The notes: generated by a model from the letters alone, not told the origin. Shown: positions 45,751 through 56,988, counted from the first letter of the stretch. The stretch is 64,000 nucleotides of DNA from Zanthoxylum bungeanum (GCA_019454045.1 SKCR01032799.1:21190-85189); one strand, 5' to 3'. Program-made: numbers and translations.

Positions 45751-47192
45751 TGATTACGCCCAAATATGACTCGCGGTTATCGCAGTACAGTTGGGGTGTC
45801 GATTCCACAGAGAGATGGTTACAGGAACTGATTTACTTAAACAAAGACGTTAACGGTAACTTAATAAATAAAGTGATAAAAATTGGTAATTAAATTGAAG
45901 ATAAATAAAATAATGAACAAATATTAAAAGATAATGGCAGAGAGATATGACAAAGCTTCGGGAATCCCTCTTGCATCGAACTCCTATATTTAGTTATTGA
46001 TTCTATTATTACACAATTGAAGGTTTCACATCCCAAACCAACAACCGGAACATATTCATTCTACACATGATAAATCCTAAGGTAATTAATGATTATTTTC
46101 TCTATGTTTACAGCATACAAAAGCCATCGTTACGAGCTATCTAACGTCGACAATATACCCTCAGGCAATACTGCAGCAGAAGACCAACACGCAAAACAAC
46201 TTTACCAGTCACAATTAAATTCGCAAACCACACATAGAAGAAGCATGACTGGATCGATATGGGATTTGACAAAATATAATTTCTGGATTAATAAATCAAA
46301 AGATGATAGAAAATAATAAACATCAATTTATTAAACGATTAAAAGCTTCGTAGGAATCAAAAATAAATAATAAAATCCAACACAAGAGTTCATCCCTAGC
46401 TTTGCCTAGGGGATTAGTTCCCCATAAAAGAAATAAAAATACCCGGGATTGGAGAGAATTATTGCTCTGAATTATCATGGCTCAGTGTCCCGGCATTGCG
46501 CTCTGATTTCTTCTCTCTCGGCCACGCACTGCTCCGTGCGTTTTTACTTCTGTTTTTGCGCAGCAAGAGCTGCTAACTTCACGAAGTCAGCCTCTCCTGT
46601 GTTTTGGACGAAGTCTCATATTTATAGAAGTGTCAGGGTCATTAGGATTTCAGAAAACCCTAAAATTTGAGTCCTGGAATGCGTAGGAAACTGTCGCGCA
46701 GCGCTGGAACAATTTAAATAGCGCCTGGGCGCTGAACTCCCTGGATTATGTATGGAATTTGACATTCTGGGGGGCGCCGAGGCGCCTGCTCTCTTCATTG
46801 GCGCCTCGGCGCCAATTGCTTCACCCATATAGGCGCCATGGTGTGGTCACTGGCGCCATGGCGCCAAGGTGTGGGGCAAGTATGGCGCCTAGGCGCCATG
46901 TGTGCTTTTGTGGCGCCATGGCGCCATTCCCCCTGGATTTTGTATGTAGTTCCGGCGCCATGCTCCCTGCTCGTCCTGTGTGTTCCCAGGGGTTCCCGAA
47001 ATTCTTGTAAAATTTTCGGATCCAAGTATTAATATTCCTACAAACAAAAATCACCAAATTAGCGTAAATAATAAATATTTTTAATTAATATAATAATAGA
47101 AAATATGTATTAAAACATAAAATATATAACTAAATGTTTAACAATAAGCTTAGATAAATGATGTTCTAATGTACATTTTCATGCACTTACCA
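45751..47192 (-). repeat. Element C 3' LTR (left) with GGCGCC dyads
   Basis: Contains twelve GGCGCC hexamers in about 190 bp (46772-46960), several as head-to-head pairs such as GGCGCCATGGCGCC and GGCGCCTAGGCGCC. A minus-strand TATAAATATGAG lies about 150 bp further downstream in the LTR (46616-46627). Confidence 0.9.
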
Positions 47193-47204
47193 CAACCCCC
47201 AACC

Positions 47205-48742
47205 AGCTTATTGCTAGTCTAGCAATTCAAGCGTAAAATAAAATGAAAATTAAGTAAATAAACTATCTAAGCCACTTTCGTAGGGATCACGATTACATTT
47301 AGCGTATGCAACAAGCCTTTAAACCCCTAGGTGTCCCTAGTAGACGAGTTATAGTCTCGTGAGGGCTTACAGCGACGATACCCACAAACGTCATTTAAAA
47401 CATACAATCATGCAAAAATAAAAATAAAAATAAAAATTAAATAGTCCCAATAGTTTCACATAAGTTTGTCCTCAGAGAATGCATAGTAATGAAACAATAT
47501 AACTTTCAAAGTACTCAACGCAACTCAAATCTAAATCTTTGAATAAATCATCTAGGCTAGACTCAACGTGTGTGTGTGCTAAGGTTCGTTCACAGCTTTA
47601 TTCCTAGGTAAGCCAACTCAATGATTTCGTTTAAAAATCGGTGTCGAATGGGTCTAACCAACCTAGATATCTCAATTAAGCTCTGTAGTTGCTTTTTATG
47701 TGTGCTCAATATGGTATGATTTTTTTCTTTTCTTTCTCGTCTCTTGTTACTCTTTTTTTTTGAATTTTTCTTTCAACAGACCTACCCTTTAAGGTAGCAT
47801 TTCTCCTCATGGTGGTCCTAATACTCGCCCATGGGTAGCTTCACGCTTATCGGTATAGGTGGTTCAATATCTTTCTTCAGAGACTTTTTCTCTTAATTGC
47901 AACCATACCTTACGTCATAACACAAGCAAATCAGGATAGATATCTAAGCAAACGGTCATTCATCGACATATAATTTCTTTAAAAAGTCACTTTGTTAACT
48001 ACTCAGGCTTTCACTGTTAAAAACTTATAATTAAGTGCTTACGAGTCTAACATAGATAAACTACTCAAGTCATCAGATAAAAGTACATTAAAGGACTTAT
48101 CGTTTCTAAGATTTCATTCTAACACATACAATATCATCTAGGAACTATGTTTAACTATCAGAGACTAAAACAAAACAAAATTAATTTTTTTTTTTTAAAT
48201 ATAATAATAAAATGTTTATGACAGGTATTATCATGCGCATGCATACACCCTCACACTTAAAACTTGCATTGTCCTCAATGTAAGATAAATATAAGGAAAA
48301 AGAGTAAGGAACAACACTACCAGGCGCGGAGTTTATCAGGTTCATGCTGGCGAGACTTTGGTTGTGTGGCTGTGTAGGTTGTGCTAAAACCTGCATAAAC
48401 ACTCATGCAAACAGATAAATAAACATGCAGTTAGCACACAATAAAATAAAACTAAAGTAAATAAATAAAATAAAATAAATGCAAATGCAAGGGTTGCCTC
48501 CCTGCTAGCGCTAAGTTTAACATCTTCAGCCAGACGCAAACACTCAAGTTGTCATGGTGGTTTCCATCGAGCGTATTGATGAAGGCACAAGAGGGAATGC
48601 TTGTCTAGCTGTGGCAGTTTATCCACTGATCCTCCATGGTCTAGTGGCTGAAATTTGGTACTGCACATAAGGAAAGATTCGCTCAATGTTCTTTTTAATC
48701 TCACAGGTATCATCTTTAATTGAGCATTAACTCTCATTTTCC
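47205..48742 (-). other. Element C noncoding region between gag and 3' LTR
   Basis: No pol frames are recognised. It holds the conserved 3' module (47449-48168). In the remaining part a GCGCATGCATACACCCTCAC stretch near 48234-48253 and simple A/T-rich sequence are seen. The short frames at 48181-48402 and 48552-48746 show no domain. Confidence 0.65.
47449..48168 (-). other. Conserved 3' module, copy in element C
   Basis: Same order of blocks as in A and B. The stretch 47785-47852 (CCCTTTAAGGTAGCATTTCT... GGTAGCTTCACGCTTATCGG) is identical or nearly so to B 52673-52740 and A 37791-37846, while the flanks are clearly more diverged. Located 3' of gag, before the polypurine tract. Confidence 0.75.
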
Positions 48743-50458
48743 TCATTTTTGGTTCTTTGGGACCAGTTTCAGTTCAGGGGGATTTGATTCAGGTTGTAGA
48801 GACGTTGTTCCTGGTAGGACTGTTTCTAGCATGTATGAGTAATGACACTCACCCTCACCCTGTGATTGTTTTTCAACATGAAAACTGTTAAGTTCTTGGG
48901 GAGAGGGTATCCTAACTGGGAAATGTGACACTTGTTCTACCTGAGATGTGTTAACACTATTATCCTTAGGGCCACCTATAGTGTTGGAAGTATTCTGCAT
49001 CCCTACCTCTTCGCCGCTCCTAGTGATTGTGACACCTCTTATATTGGATACCTCATGATTAGCATGTGCCATGTGCTGACCTAGTGGTTGAGTCTGAGAT
49101 GGGAATTTCTCTTGTTCTTGCACACTCAAGATATTAGTCAATTTAGAGATTTGACTCTTAATTTCCTTTTGGTCTTCAGCTACCTGAGCTATCAATGACT
49201 CAATTCTTTGATTGGTTTTGTTCTGGGCCTCCACAATTGATTTCTGGGCCTCTACAAATGCATGCCAGGTATCCTCTAAAGAATTTATAGGAATAATAGG
49301 TGTGTAATACTGTGAGGTACTGTAACTCCTAGTTTGTGGTGTCTGGGTAGGCTGATAAGACTCTTGCCTCCAACTAACATTGGGATGGTTTCTCCAACTA
49401 GGATTATAGGTATCTGGATATGGTGTATAAGGCTTCTGGTACATCCCTAAAGTATTGTAGTTTTCCTCATTTACACCCCTCATCTCACCGTACACGGGGC
49501 ACTCTTGGGATTCTAGCTGGGCTACTGAATGCATTGTCTTACTGTCTTCTGCTATTAAGGCTTCTATCTGTTTGGTCAATAGCTCAACTTGTGCCTTAAG
49601 ACTATCATGTTCCTTATCGTGATGTATGCTTCTGCTAAAAGAAGTGTATGTCCTATCAGTGCTATCTACGGCATTGGGTCCAGTCCAAGTATGTGATTTC
49701 TTAGCTAGGTCATCTAAATACTCAAGCGCCTCATCAGGGTCCTTTTGGATAAACTCACCATTGCACATTGTCTCAACGAATTGGCGCTCCCTAGGGCTCA
49801 TTCCATCATAGAAATAACTTACTAGACGCCAACTCTCATAACCATGGTGGGGACAACTAGCTAACAACTCTTTATACCGCTCACATGTTTGATAAAGGGT
49901 CTCGCTGTCTCTCTGGGAAAAGGTAGAGATTTTTCTTTTCAGGGCATCTGTCTTATGGTGTGGGAAGTATTTGTCAAAGAATGCCCGGGTCATCTCGCCC
50001 CACGATCCTATTGACCTAGGTCTTAAAGAATGCAACCAACTCTTAGCTCCATCCTTAAGGGCAAATGGAAAGAACCTAAGTCTAATTGTGTCAGTGGTTC
50101 CAAACCGGTCATGGAAGGTCGCTACTACCTCTTCAAACTCTTTAATATGCACGTAAGGATTTTCGTTCTCCAAACCATGGAAGGTTGGGAGATACTGTAT
50201 CATTTCAGGCCTCAAGTCTATATGTGGTGCATTAGGAGGAAACATGATGCACGAAGGTGTAGCTGTGCGAGTTGGGTGGAGGTACTCTTCAAGAGTCCTC
50301 CTAGGTTGTCTCTCGTATTTACTCATGTTATGTGCACTAGACGCGGATGGTGAAAAAAAAGGATTTTCAATTATGTTCTCAAAATCTGTGCTTACTTCCT
50401 CAGTCCTAACAAATCTACCAAATCTATACATACGTCTAGACATGCAATTTAAGCTCAA
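48743..50458 (-). CDS. Element C Gag (571 codons), intact
   Basis: A single uninterrupted minus frame from the ATG at 50458. The N-terminus has SRRMYRFGRFVRTEEVSTDF, a Pro-rich linker, then the retrotransposon gag domain (about residues 90-260): IQYLPTFHGLENENPYVHIK, FPFALKDGAKSWLHSLRP, TRAFFDKYFPHHKTDALKRK and FVETMCNGEFIQKDPDEALE. The second half is Gln/Ser/Pro-rich with a coiled-coil-like stretch (QKSIVEAQNKTNQRIESLIA). It stops after NPPELKLVPKNQK, at the point where Athila Gag-Pol would continue into protease. No zinc knuckle is evident. Expected role: particle assembly and packaging of C RNA. An intact frame with nearly identical LTRs suggests recent selection or recent arrival. Other possible start Mets are at residues 6 and 10. 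Confidence 0.88.
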   Translation of the reverse strand: MSLNCMSRRMYRFGRFVRTEEVSTDFENIIENPFFSPSASSAHNMSKYERQPRRTLEEYLHPTRTATPSCIMFPPNAPHIDLRPEMIQYLPTFHGLENENPYVHIKEFEEVVATFHDRFGTTDTIRLRFFPFALKDGAKSWLHSLRPRSIGSWGEMTRAFFDKYFPHHKTDALKRKISTFSQRDSETLYQTCERYKELLASCPHHGYESWRLVSYFYDGMSPRERQFVETMCNGEFIQKDPDEALEYLDDLAKKSHTWTGPNAVDSTDRTYTSFSRSIHHDKEHDSLKAQVELLTKQIEALIAEDSKTMHSVAQLESQECPVYGEMRGVNEENYNTLGMYQKPYTPYPDTYNPSWRNHPNVSWRQESYQPTQTPQTRSYSTSQYYTPIIPINSLEDTWHAFVEAQKSIVEAQNKTNQRIESLIAQVAEDQKEIKSQISKLTNILSVQEQEKFPSQTQPLGQHMAHANHEVSNIRGVTITRSGEEVGMQNTSNTIGGPKDNSVNTSQVEQVSHFPVRIPSPQELNSFHVEKQSQGEGECHYSYMLETVLPGTTSLQPESNPPELKLVPKNQK

Positions 50459-50704
50459 ATAATACGGGAAACAGGAAAAGAAAAAAAAATGTATATAAAT
50501 AAATAAAAGGAATAAACTAAAAATTAAAATTTAACTAAAACTAAAACACAAATAAAATAACTAAAATGAATACTAAAATAAAATTACTAGAAAAAAAATA
50601 AAAAGAACTAATTAAAATAAAATACTAAAAATATAAAAAAAATAAAACGAAGTTACCGCTTCGTTATTAACTAAGCAAACTTGGTCCTTTTGTTTGTAAA
50701 CCGT

Positions 50705-50723
50705 CTCCCCGGCAACGGCGCCA
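50705..50723 (-). other. Element C primer binding site (Asp-tRNA)
   Basis: Minus-strand TGGCGCCGTTGCCGGGGAG lies five bases inside the 5' LTR end. It matches the complement of the 3' end of plant Asp-tRNA over at least 17 positions as I know that tRNA. Confidence 0.85.
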
Positions 50724-50728
50724 AATTT

Positions 50729-52183
50729 TGATTACGCCCAAATATGACTCGCGGTTATCGCAGTACAGTTGGGGTGTCGATTCCACAGAGAGATGGTTAC
50801 AGGAACTGATTTACTTAAACAAAGACGTTAACGGTAACTTAATAAATAAAGTGATAAAAATTGGTAATTAAATTGAAGATAAATAAAATAATGAACAATA
50901 TTAAAAGATAATGGCAGAGAGATATGACAAAGCTTCGGGAATCCCTCTTGCATCGAACTCCTATATTTAGTTATTGATTCCTATTATTACACAATTGAAG
51001 GTTTCACATCCCAAACCAACAACCGAACATATTCAATTCTACACATGATAAATCCTAAGGTAATTAATGATTATTTTCTCTATGTTTACAGCATACAAAA
51101 GCCATCGTTACGAGCTATCTAACGTCAACAATATACCCTCAGGAAATACTGCAGCAGAAGACCAACACGCAAAACAACTTTACCAGTCACAATTAAATTC
51201 GCAAACCACACATAGAAGAAGCATGACTGGATCGATATGGGATTTGACAAAATATAATTTCTGGATTAATAAATCAAAAGATGATAGAAAATAATAAACA
51301 TCAATTTATTAAACGATTAAAAGCTTCGTAGGAATCAAAAACATAAATAATAAAATCCAACACAAGAGTTCATCCCTAGCTTTGCTTAGGGGATTAGTTC
51401 CCCATAAAAGAAATAAAAATAACCCGGGATTGGAGAGAATTATTGCTCTGAATTATCATGGCTCAGTGTCCCGGCATTGCGCTCTGATTTCTTCTCTCTC
51501 GGCCACGCACTGCTCCGTGCGTTTTTACTTCTGTTTTTACGCAGCAAGAGCTGCTAACTTCACGAAGTCAGCCTCTCTTGTGTTTTGGACGAAGTCTCAT
51601 ATTTATAGAAGTGTCAGGGTCATTAGGATTTCAGAAAACCCTAAAATTTGAATCCTGGAACGCGTAGGAAATTGTCGCGCAGCGCTGGAACAATTTAAAT
51701 AGCGCCTGGGCGCTGAACTCCCTGGATTATGTATGGAATTTGACATTCTGGGGGGCGCCGAGGCGCCTGCTCTCTTCATTGGCGCCTCGGCGCCAATTGC
51801 TTCACCCATATAGGTGCCATGGCGCCATGGTGTGGTCACTGGCGCCATGGCGCCAAGGTGTGGGGCAAGTATGGCGCCTAGGCGCCATGTGTGCTTTTGG
51901 TGGCGCCATGGCGCCATTCCCCCTGGATTTTGTATGTAGTTCCGACGCCATGCTCCCTGCTCGTCCTGTGTGTTCCCAGGGGTTCCCGAAATTCTTGTAA
52001 AATTTCCGGATCCAAGTATTAATATTCCTACGAACAAAAATCACTAAATTAGCGTAAATAATAAATATTTTTAAATTAATATAATAATAGAAAATATGTA
52101 TTAAAACATAAAATATATAACTAAATGTTTAACAATAAGCTTAGATAAATGATGTTCTAATGTACATTTTCATGCACTTATCA
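50729..52183 (-). repeat. Element C 5' LTR (right)
   Basis: Same content as the left copy. Main differences are an extra ATGGCGCC and a lost GGCGCC (now GGTGCC) around 51812-51830, plus scattered single changes. Minus-strand TATAAATATGAG at about 51597-51608. Confidence 0.9.
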
Positions 52184-52295
52184 ATGAGAAATGCAAGACT
52201 GGTTTCCCCCAATCTCGATTGATCTTTCTATCCTTGATGTTTTCATGAGATCAAGGTAGATCTTCACACTATATTGCCTCTCAAGAGATAATCTC

Positions 52296-53063
52296 GATAG
52301 CCAAGCATATTTTCGTCCTCAAATGATGCTTCGTGTCGAAACCAGAGAACCTTCAAAGTACTTGATACAACTCAAATCCGATCATCTGAAAAAGTGATCT
52401 GGACTAGACTCCCAGTGTGTGTGTGCCGAGGTTCTTTCACAGCTTAATCCTTAAGTAAGTCAACTCGATGATTTTATCTCGGAGAATTGGATCGGTGGGT
52501 CTAATCAACCTAAATGTCTTGTTCATACTCTGTGATTACTTCCTCGTACTCAACATGATATGGTTTTCTTCTTTTTTCTTTTGTATATTTCTTTTCTTTC
52601 TTTTCATTTTGAACTTTCTTTTTCTTTTTCTTTTTCTTTTTCTCTTTTTTTTTCTTTTTTCGACATACCTACCCTTTAAGGTAGCATTTCTCCTCATGGT
52701 GGTCCTAATACTCGCCCATAGGTAGTTTCACGCTTATCGGTTATAGGTGGTCTATTTTTTTCTTTTCTTTTCAGAGACTTCTTCTTTGTTTCCAACCATA
52801 TCATATATCGTAGCATAAGTAAACCAATATAGACATCCAGGCAAACAGTCATTCACTGATCCACCATCTCTTCAACTAGTCATCTTACCGACCACTCAGG
52901 CTTCTACTGCTAAGATCCCGTAATCAAGTGCTCGCGAGTCTAGCCGAGATCAACCACTCAGAATACCGGATGAGAGCACATCTCGTACTTATCGTTTCTA
53001 AGGTTTCTTCCTACAGCAAACAATGTCATCACCGGACATATGCCTAACCATTAAGGACTTCTC
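52296..53063 (-). other. Conserved 3' module, copy in element B
   Basis: Aligns with the A and C copies. The pyrimidine tract (purine on the sense strand) is at about 52565-52660, next to the near-invariant core 52673-52740. Lies between the integrase end (53416) and the tandem arrays. Confidence 0.75.
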
Positions 53064-53415
53064 TCTCACTTCACTTTTTTTTTCACTCACTCCACGGAAT
53101 TCTTCTTTTCAACCACTGATAATGTGGGCTGCTCCCCCTGGGATTCCTTCCCGAAACTAACACTGATATGGGCCTCAACCTTGGGATTCCTTCCCGAAAC
53201 TGATACTAATACTGTACTGTTGCTACCTCTGATTGGCTTGCCTTTGCCATTTTCTCTTTCTCTTCTTTGAAACCTGTGAATACAAAATAAAATTAAAAAA
53301 TCACAAAAAGAATGCAAGTATGTTACGTGTATGCATGCATGCAGGGATGAATTTCCTAATCCGTTGGGTTAGGTCTTCTGTCGGTTCTCTTAGTGACTGC
53401 TCGGTCTTCTCTTCC

Positions 53416-54549
53416 TCAAGTAAAGTACTTCTTCAATCTATCCATGTTGACCGGCTCGGTGAACTTGTTTCCTTCCAAATCTGACAGTCCCACTGCTCTG
53501 TTTCCCATCACTTTCTGGACTATGTAGGGTCCTTCCCAGTTGGGTCTGAACTTTCCTCTCGGGTCTGTCAATGACGACTTCGACTGCTTAAGAACTAGAT
53601 AACCCTTCTTGATCTTAGTGGAACGCACATTCTTCTTGAATGCTCGGGCCAACCTCTTCTGGTATATCTGCATGTGGTGTAAGGACTTGATACTCTTCTC
53701 ATCCAGCAGTGCTAACTGTTCAAATCTCTACGAGGCCCATTCTCGTTCAGGTAACTCCGCTTCTGCTAATACTCGTATGGATTGAATCTCAACTTCCACT
53801 GGCAGTACTGCTTCCATACCGTAGACCAAGGAGTAAGGCGTGTCTCATGTTGCTATTCTCATTGAAGTTCTGTACCCCCATAGGGCGTACGGTAGTTTGT
53901 CAGCCCAATCCTTATAATTCTCTGTCATCTTGGCTAGTATCCTCTTTATCGTCTTGTTGGTTGTCTCGACTACTCCATTTTCCTACGGTCTGTAAGGTGA
54001 CGACTTGTGATGGCCTATTCAGTACCTCTGTAGCATTACCTTTGTTTCTTCTTGAAACTGAACTCTGTTGTCTGTTACTACATGATGCGGCATTCCATAT
54101 CGACAAATGATGTTCCTGGCTATGAACTTCACCATCTGCTTTGCTGTGACATTACGAAATGACTCGGCTTCCACCCATTTTGAGAAGTAGTCTACTGCCA
54201 CTACTATGAAGCGATGTCTATTCGATGCGTGCGGTCGAATCTCTCCAATCATGTTAATTCCCCATGCTGAGAAAGGCCACGGCTCTGATAGCCCATGCAA
54301 CTCTGTGTGCGGAAAATGGTTCAAGTTACCATGTGTTTGACAATGGTGACAGTGCTTCACCATCTTCGCGCAGTCAGCTTCCATTGTCAACCAGTAGAAA
54401 CCTTGCCTTACTATCTTGCGGGACAAATTCAACCCATTCATATGCGGTCCACATACTCCGGCATGTACTTTTTCCATTACCTTCAGCTGAATGTCGTTCG
54501 CTTGTCTCTTGTAGAGTTCTCCCTTCAGACTCATATATCGAGAGGCCAA
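53416..54549 (-). pseudogene. Element B integrase, broken
   Basis: The frame 54019-54549 holds the zinc domain (VHAGVCGPHMNGLNLSRKIV, then KMVKHCHHCQTHG) and the core start PWPFSAWGINMIGEIRPHAS. The first catalytic Asp position (W-G-I-D) is Asn. The second Asp is present in MPHHVVTDNR. The third acidic residue is in ENGVVETTNK at about 53955-53985, behind two stops. The C-terminal frame 53416-53673 has GYLVLKQSKSSLTDPRGKFR, PNWEGPYIVQKV and EGNKFTEPVNMDRLKKYF. It reads directly downstream of RNase H. Normal role: inserting the cDNA into chromosomes. Inactive because of stops and the Asp to Asn change. Confidence 0.82.
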
Positions 54550-54895
54550 CTTCTGAATGGCTATCCTGTCATGTCTACTTGCTTCTTCCGGGAGTTCCCC
54601 ACGTTCTAAGTATCATTGAATATCTTAGTACCAGGGCTTCCCATCGTCGACCTCTACTTCCAAGATCCTCTCTATTTCATAAAGGGGTCTACTCACCGTC
54701 GTCAACACCAAATGTCTCATCACTAACTTCTCCGGATTTTCCCAAGTTACAGCTAGTGTGGCTAACGCGTCTGCCATCTGGTTTTTTCTCGCGGAAAGTG
54801 CTGGAACTTATAATCGGGGAGGGCCTGTACCAGACTCATGAGGTGGAACAAGTAGGTTTCAACCGTTCTTCCTTCAATTCTCATTCTCCTTGCAT

Positions 54896-55600
54896 CTATC
54901 GGACTACCAACATTGAGTCTCTGTAGACTTCCATATTTTTAGCCCTCAAGGCTATCAGTGTCGTCAGTCCAAATGCACATGCTTCATACTCAGCCATGTT
55001 GTTGGTTACACCGAATGTTAATCTCTTGGCCATGGGCAAGGTTTCTCCTTCGGGAGTTACTATTACAATCCATATTCCGGCTCCTTTGCAGTTCACTATT
55101 CCGTTGAAGTACATCTTCCATCCTTGGATCGTTATTGCCTGGATCTCCTCGTCTGGAAATTCAAATTTATACTGATCTCCCTCTATTGGTTGTAACGCCA
55201 GGAACTCTGTTACGGCTCGCCCTTTGATTACTTTAGAAGTGAGGTACTCAATGTCAAACTCTGTCAGCAGCACCAACCATCTTCCTAACTTCCCGACTAG
55301 CGAAGGCACTGAATGTAGATACTTCAAGGGATTCTCCTTGGCTACCACTTGGATCCTGTAAGACTGGAAGTAATGACGTAGTTTTCTGGACGCCCACACT
55401 ACTGCCAAACAGATCTTCTCTACTTCTTGATAGCGAGCCTTATACGGAAGCATCTTCTTACTGAGATTATAGACGGCATGTTCTACCCCATTTTCGTCTG
55501 CTTGTACCATCATCACCCCCAGCGCTTCAGATTCTATGGCTAGATACAGTACCAAAGGTTTTCCTGGTATCGGTGGTTTCAAGACATGAGGTTTCACCAA
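54896..55600 (-). pseudogene. Element B tandem RNase H domains (gypsy-type plus second aRNH-type)
   Basis: One open frame of 234 codons. Residues about 15-130 are the ordinary gypsy RNase H/connection (LYLAIESEALGVMMVQADEN, NLSKKMLPYKARYQEVEKIC, VVWASRKLRHYFQSYRIQVV). Residues about 165-234 are a second RNase H: WKMYFNGIVNCKGAGIWIVI, TFGVTNNMAEYEACAFGLTT, AKNMEVYRDSMLV. The second has Glu in A-E-Y-E and Asp in Y-R-D-S, but the first catalytic Asp (Y-F-D-G) is Asn. Dual RNase H is a hallmark of the Tat lineage, thought to have been gained from an archaeal/plant-type RNase H. The protein removes RNA from RNA-DNA hybrids in reverse transcription. It is the longest open pol piece of B. Confidence 0.85.
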
Positions 55601-56470
55601 ATATTATCTGATCTTGTCGAAGGCTTCTTGGCATTGCTCATTCCACTTCACCGGCTGATCTTTCCTCAGTAATTTGAAGATAGGCTCACATACTGATGTC
55701 AACTTGGTGATGAACCGACTAATGTACTGAATTTCCCAAGGAATGCTCTGACTTCCTTCTCTATCTTCGGTGCTGGCATCTCAGTAATTGTCTTGATCTT
55801 CTCAGGGTCTACTTCTATCCCTCCCATTCTGACAGTGTGTCCTAGTAACTTTCCTGACGTTACTCCGAACACGTACTTCTTGGGATTTAACCACAGGTTT
55901 TACTTATGGACTCGTTCAAGGAATTTCTCCAGTGCTTCTATATGTCCGCTCCTTGTTTTCGATTTCACCATCATGTCATCCACATATACCTCAATCTCCT
56001 TGTGCATCAAGTCATGGAATATATATATGGGGCCATCCATTGGTAAGTGGCTCCTGCATTCTTAAGCCCAAACGACATCACTTTGTAGCAATATGTACCC
56101 CACTCCGTGACAAAGGCGACTAGTCTTATGCTTATCTTCTTTAGCCATAAGAACTTGATTGTATCCTGAGAATCCATCCGCGAACGAGTACATGGAAGAC
56201 AAAGCCACACTATCAACTAGCAAATCTATGTGGGGGTAGAGGGAAATCATCCTTCGAGCAAGCTTTGTTGAGGTCTCTGTAATCCACGCACATTCTAACC
56301 TTCCCGTCTTTCTTCGGCACCGGCACAATATTTTCCAACCACTCGGGATACTTCACCACTTCCAGAAATCCCACATCTATCTGCTTTTTTACTTCTTCTC
56401 TAACTTTCTCGGCCCACTCAGGTCTCATCCTTCGAAGCTTCTACTTAACCGGCGTCATGTTTAGATAGGT
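55601..56470 (-). pseudogene. Element B reverse transcriptase, broken
   Basis: Fingers at 56213-56428: MRPEWAEKVREEVKKQIDVG, PEWLENIVPVPKKDGKVRMC, VDYRDLNKACSKDDFPLP. The palm is in other frames: SMYSFADGFSGYNQVLMAKE (about 56150-56215; Ala stands where Leu/Met is usual and the catalytic Asp is in F-A-D), GTYCYKVMSFGLKNAGATYQ (56040-56110) and the active site EIEVYVDDMMVKSKTRSG at 55955-56007, intact. The thumb is at 55650-55860. There are at least three frameshifts. Normal role: cDNA synthesis primed at the site by the right LTR. Confidence 0.85.
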
Positions 56471-56562
56471 CGGTATCGTATGCCGACCTATACTTCTATC
56501 TACCCCAGGCATGTCCTCGTAGGACCAAGTGAATACTTTGGCATATTTGACTAACGTCTCCT

Positions 56563-56988
56563 CTAGTTTCTTCCGTTCCCCTCAGAGGTAACCTCACTCG
56601 CAATTTGAATCTCCTTGGGGCTTTCTGGCGTACCGAGGTTAAACGTGTTCATTTTGGTTGAGTTGATGTCAAATATACTCAAGTCATACAAGTTAAAAGG
56701 AAGAGGCTTAGGCAAGTAAGCAAAATGATTGTCTTTATTACTAGTAAATACGGGAGTACACTCAAATAAATTAGGAAGATAAATATCTTCGTCATCTATA
56801 GACACTTCATCTTTCGCAGCCAGGTTTTTCTCAGTCTCCTTATTCTCCTCGATGGTCAGGCTCTCTAGCTTCATTAACTCTTTTTCCCACTTATCTTCTT
56901 CCTCTTTTTCCACTTCTGTTGTAAGTTTCTCACCAAGCACATCATGGAAGATTTCAAACCCCGGTACCATGATCCCATTAACTTCCAC
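56563..56988 (-). pseudogene. Element B acidic linker between protease and RT
   Basis: A 141-codon Glu/Lys-rich frame (EKEEEDKWEKELMKLESLTI) with YLPKPLPFNLYDLSIF near its end. Matching the Tat pol order, it is the spacer before RT. No enzymatic motif. Whether it starts at its Met or is read through from protease is unclear. Confidence 0.55.

Larger units (their letters stand above)
45751..52183 (-). mobile_element. Element C: young gag-only Athila-type LTR retrotransposon in element B
   Basis: LTRs 45751-47192 (1442 bp) and 50729-52183 (1455 bp), TGATTACGCCCAAATATG to CACTTA(C/T)CA, nearly identical over their whole length, with perfect target copies ATGAG (45746-45750 and 52184-52188). Minus orientation is set by the primer site TGGCGCCGTTGCCGGGGAG (50705-50723), complementary to the 3' end of plant Asp-tRNA as in Athila elements, and by a polypurine tract GGTTGGGGGTTG (47193-47204). 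Gag is intact but pol is absent; the stretch 47205-48740 is noncoding. It is the youngest insertion in the nest and must have used enzymes from another element. Confidence 0.93.

Noticed and set aside
46089..46670. Small ORFs repeated at 51067-51651
   Set aside because: Duplicated as parts of element C LTRs; no domain.
49626..50462. Plus-strand ORFs over 48743-50458
   Set aside because: Shadows of the intact element C gag on the minus strand.
53709..54926. Plus ORFs up to 220 codons
   Set aside because: Antisense shadows of element B integrase and linker.
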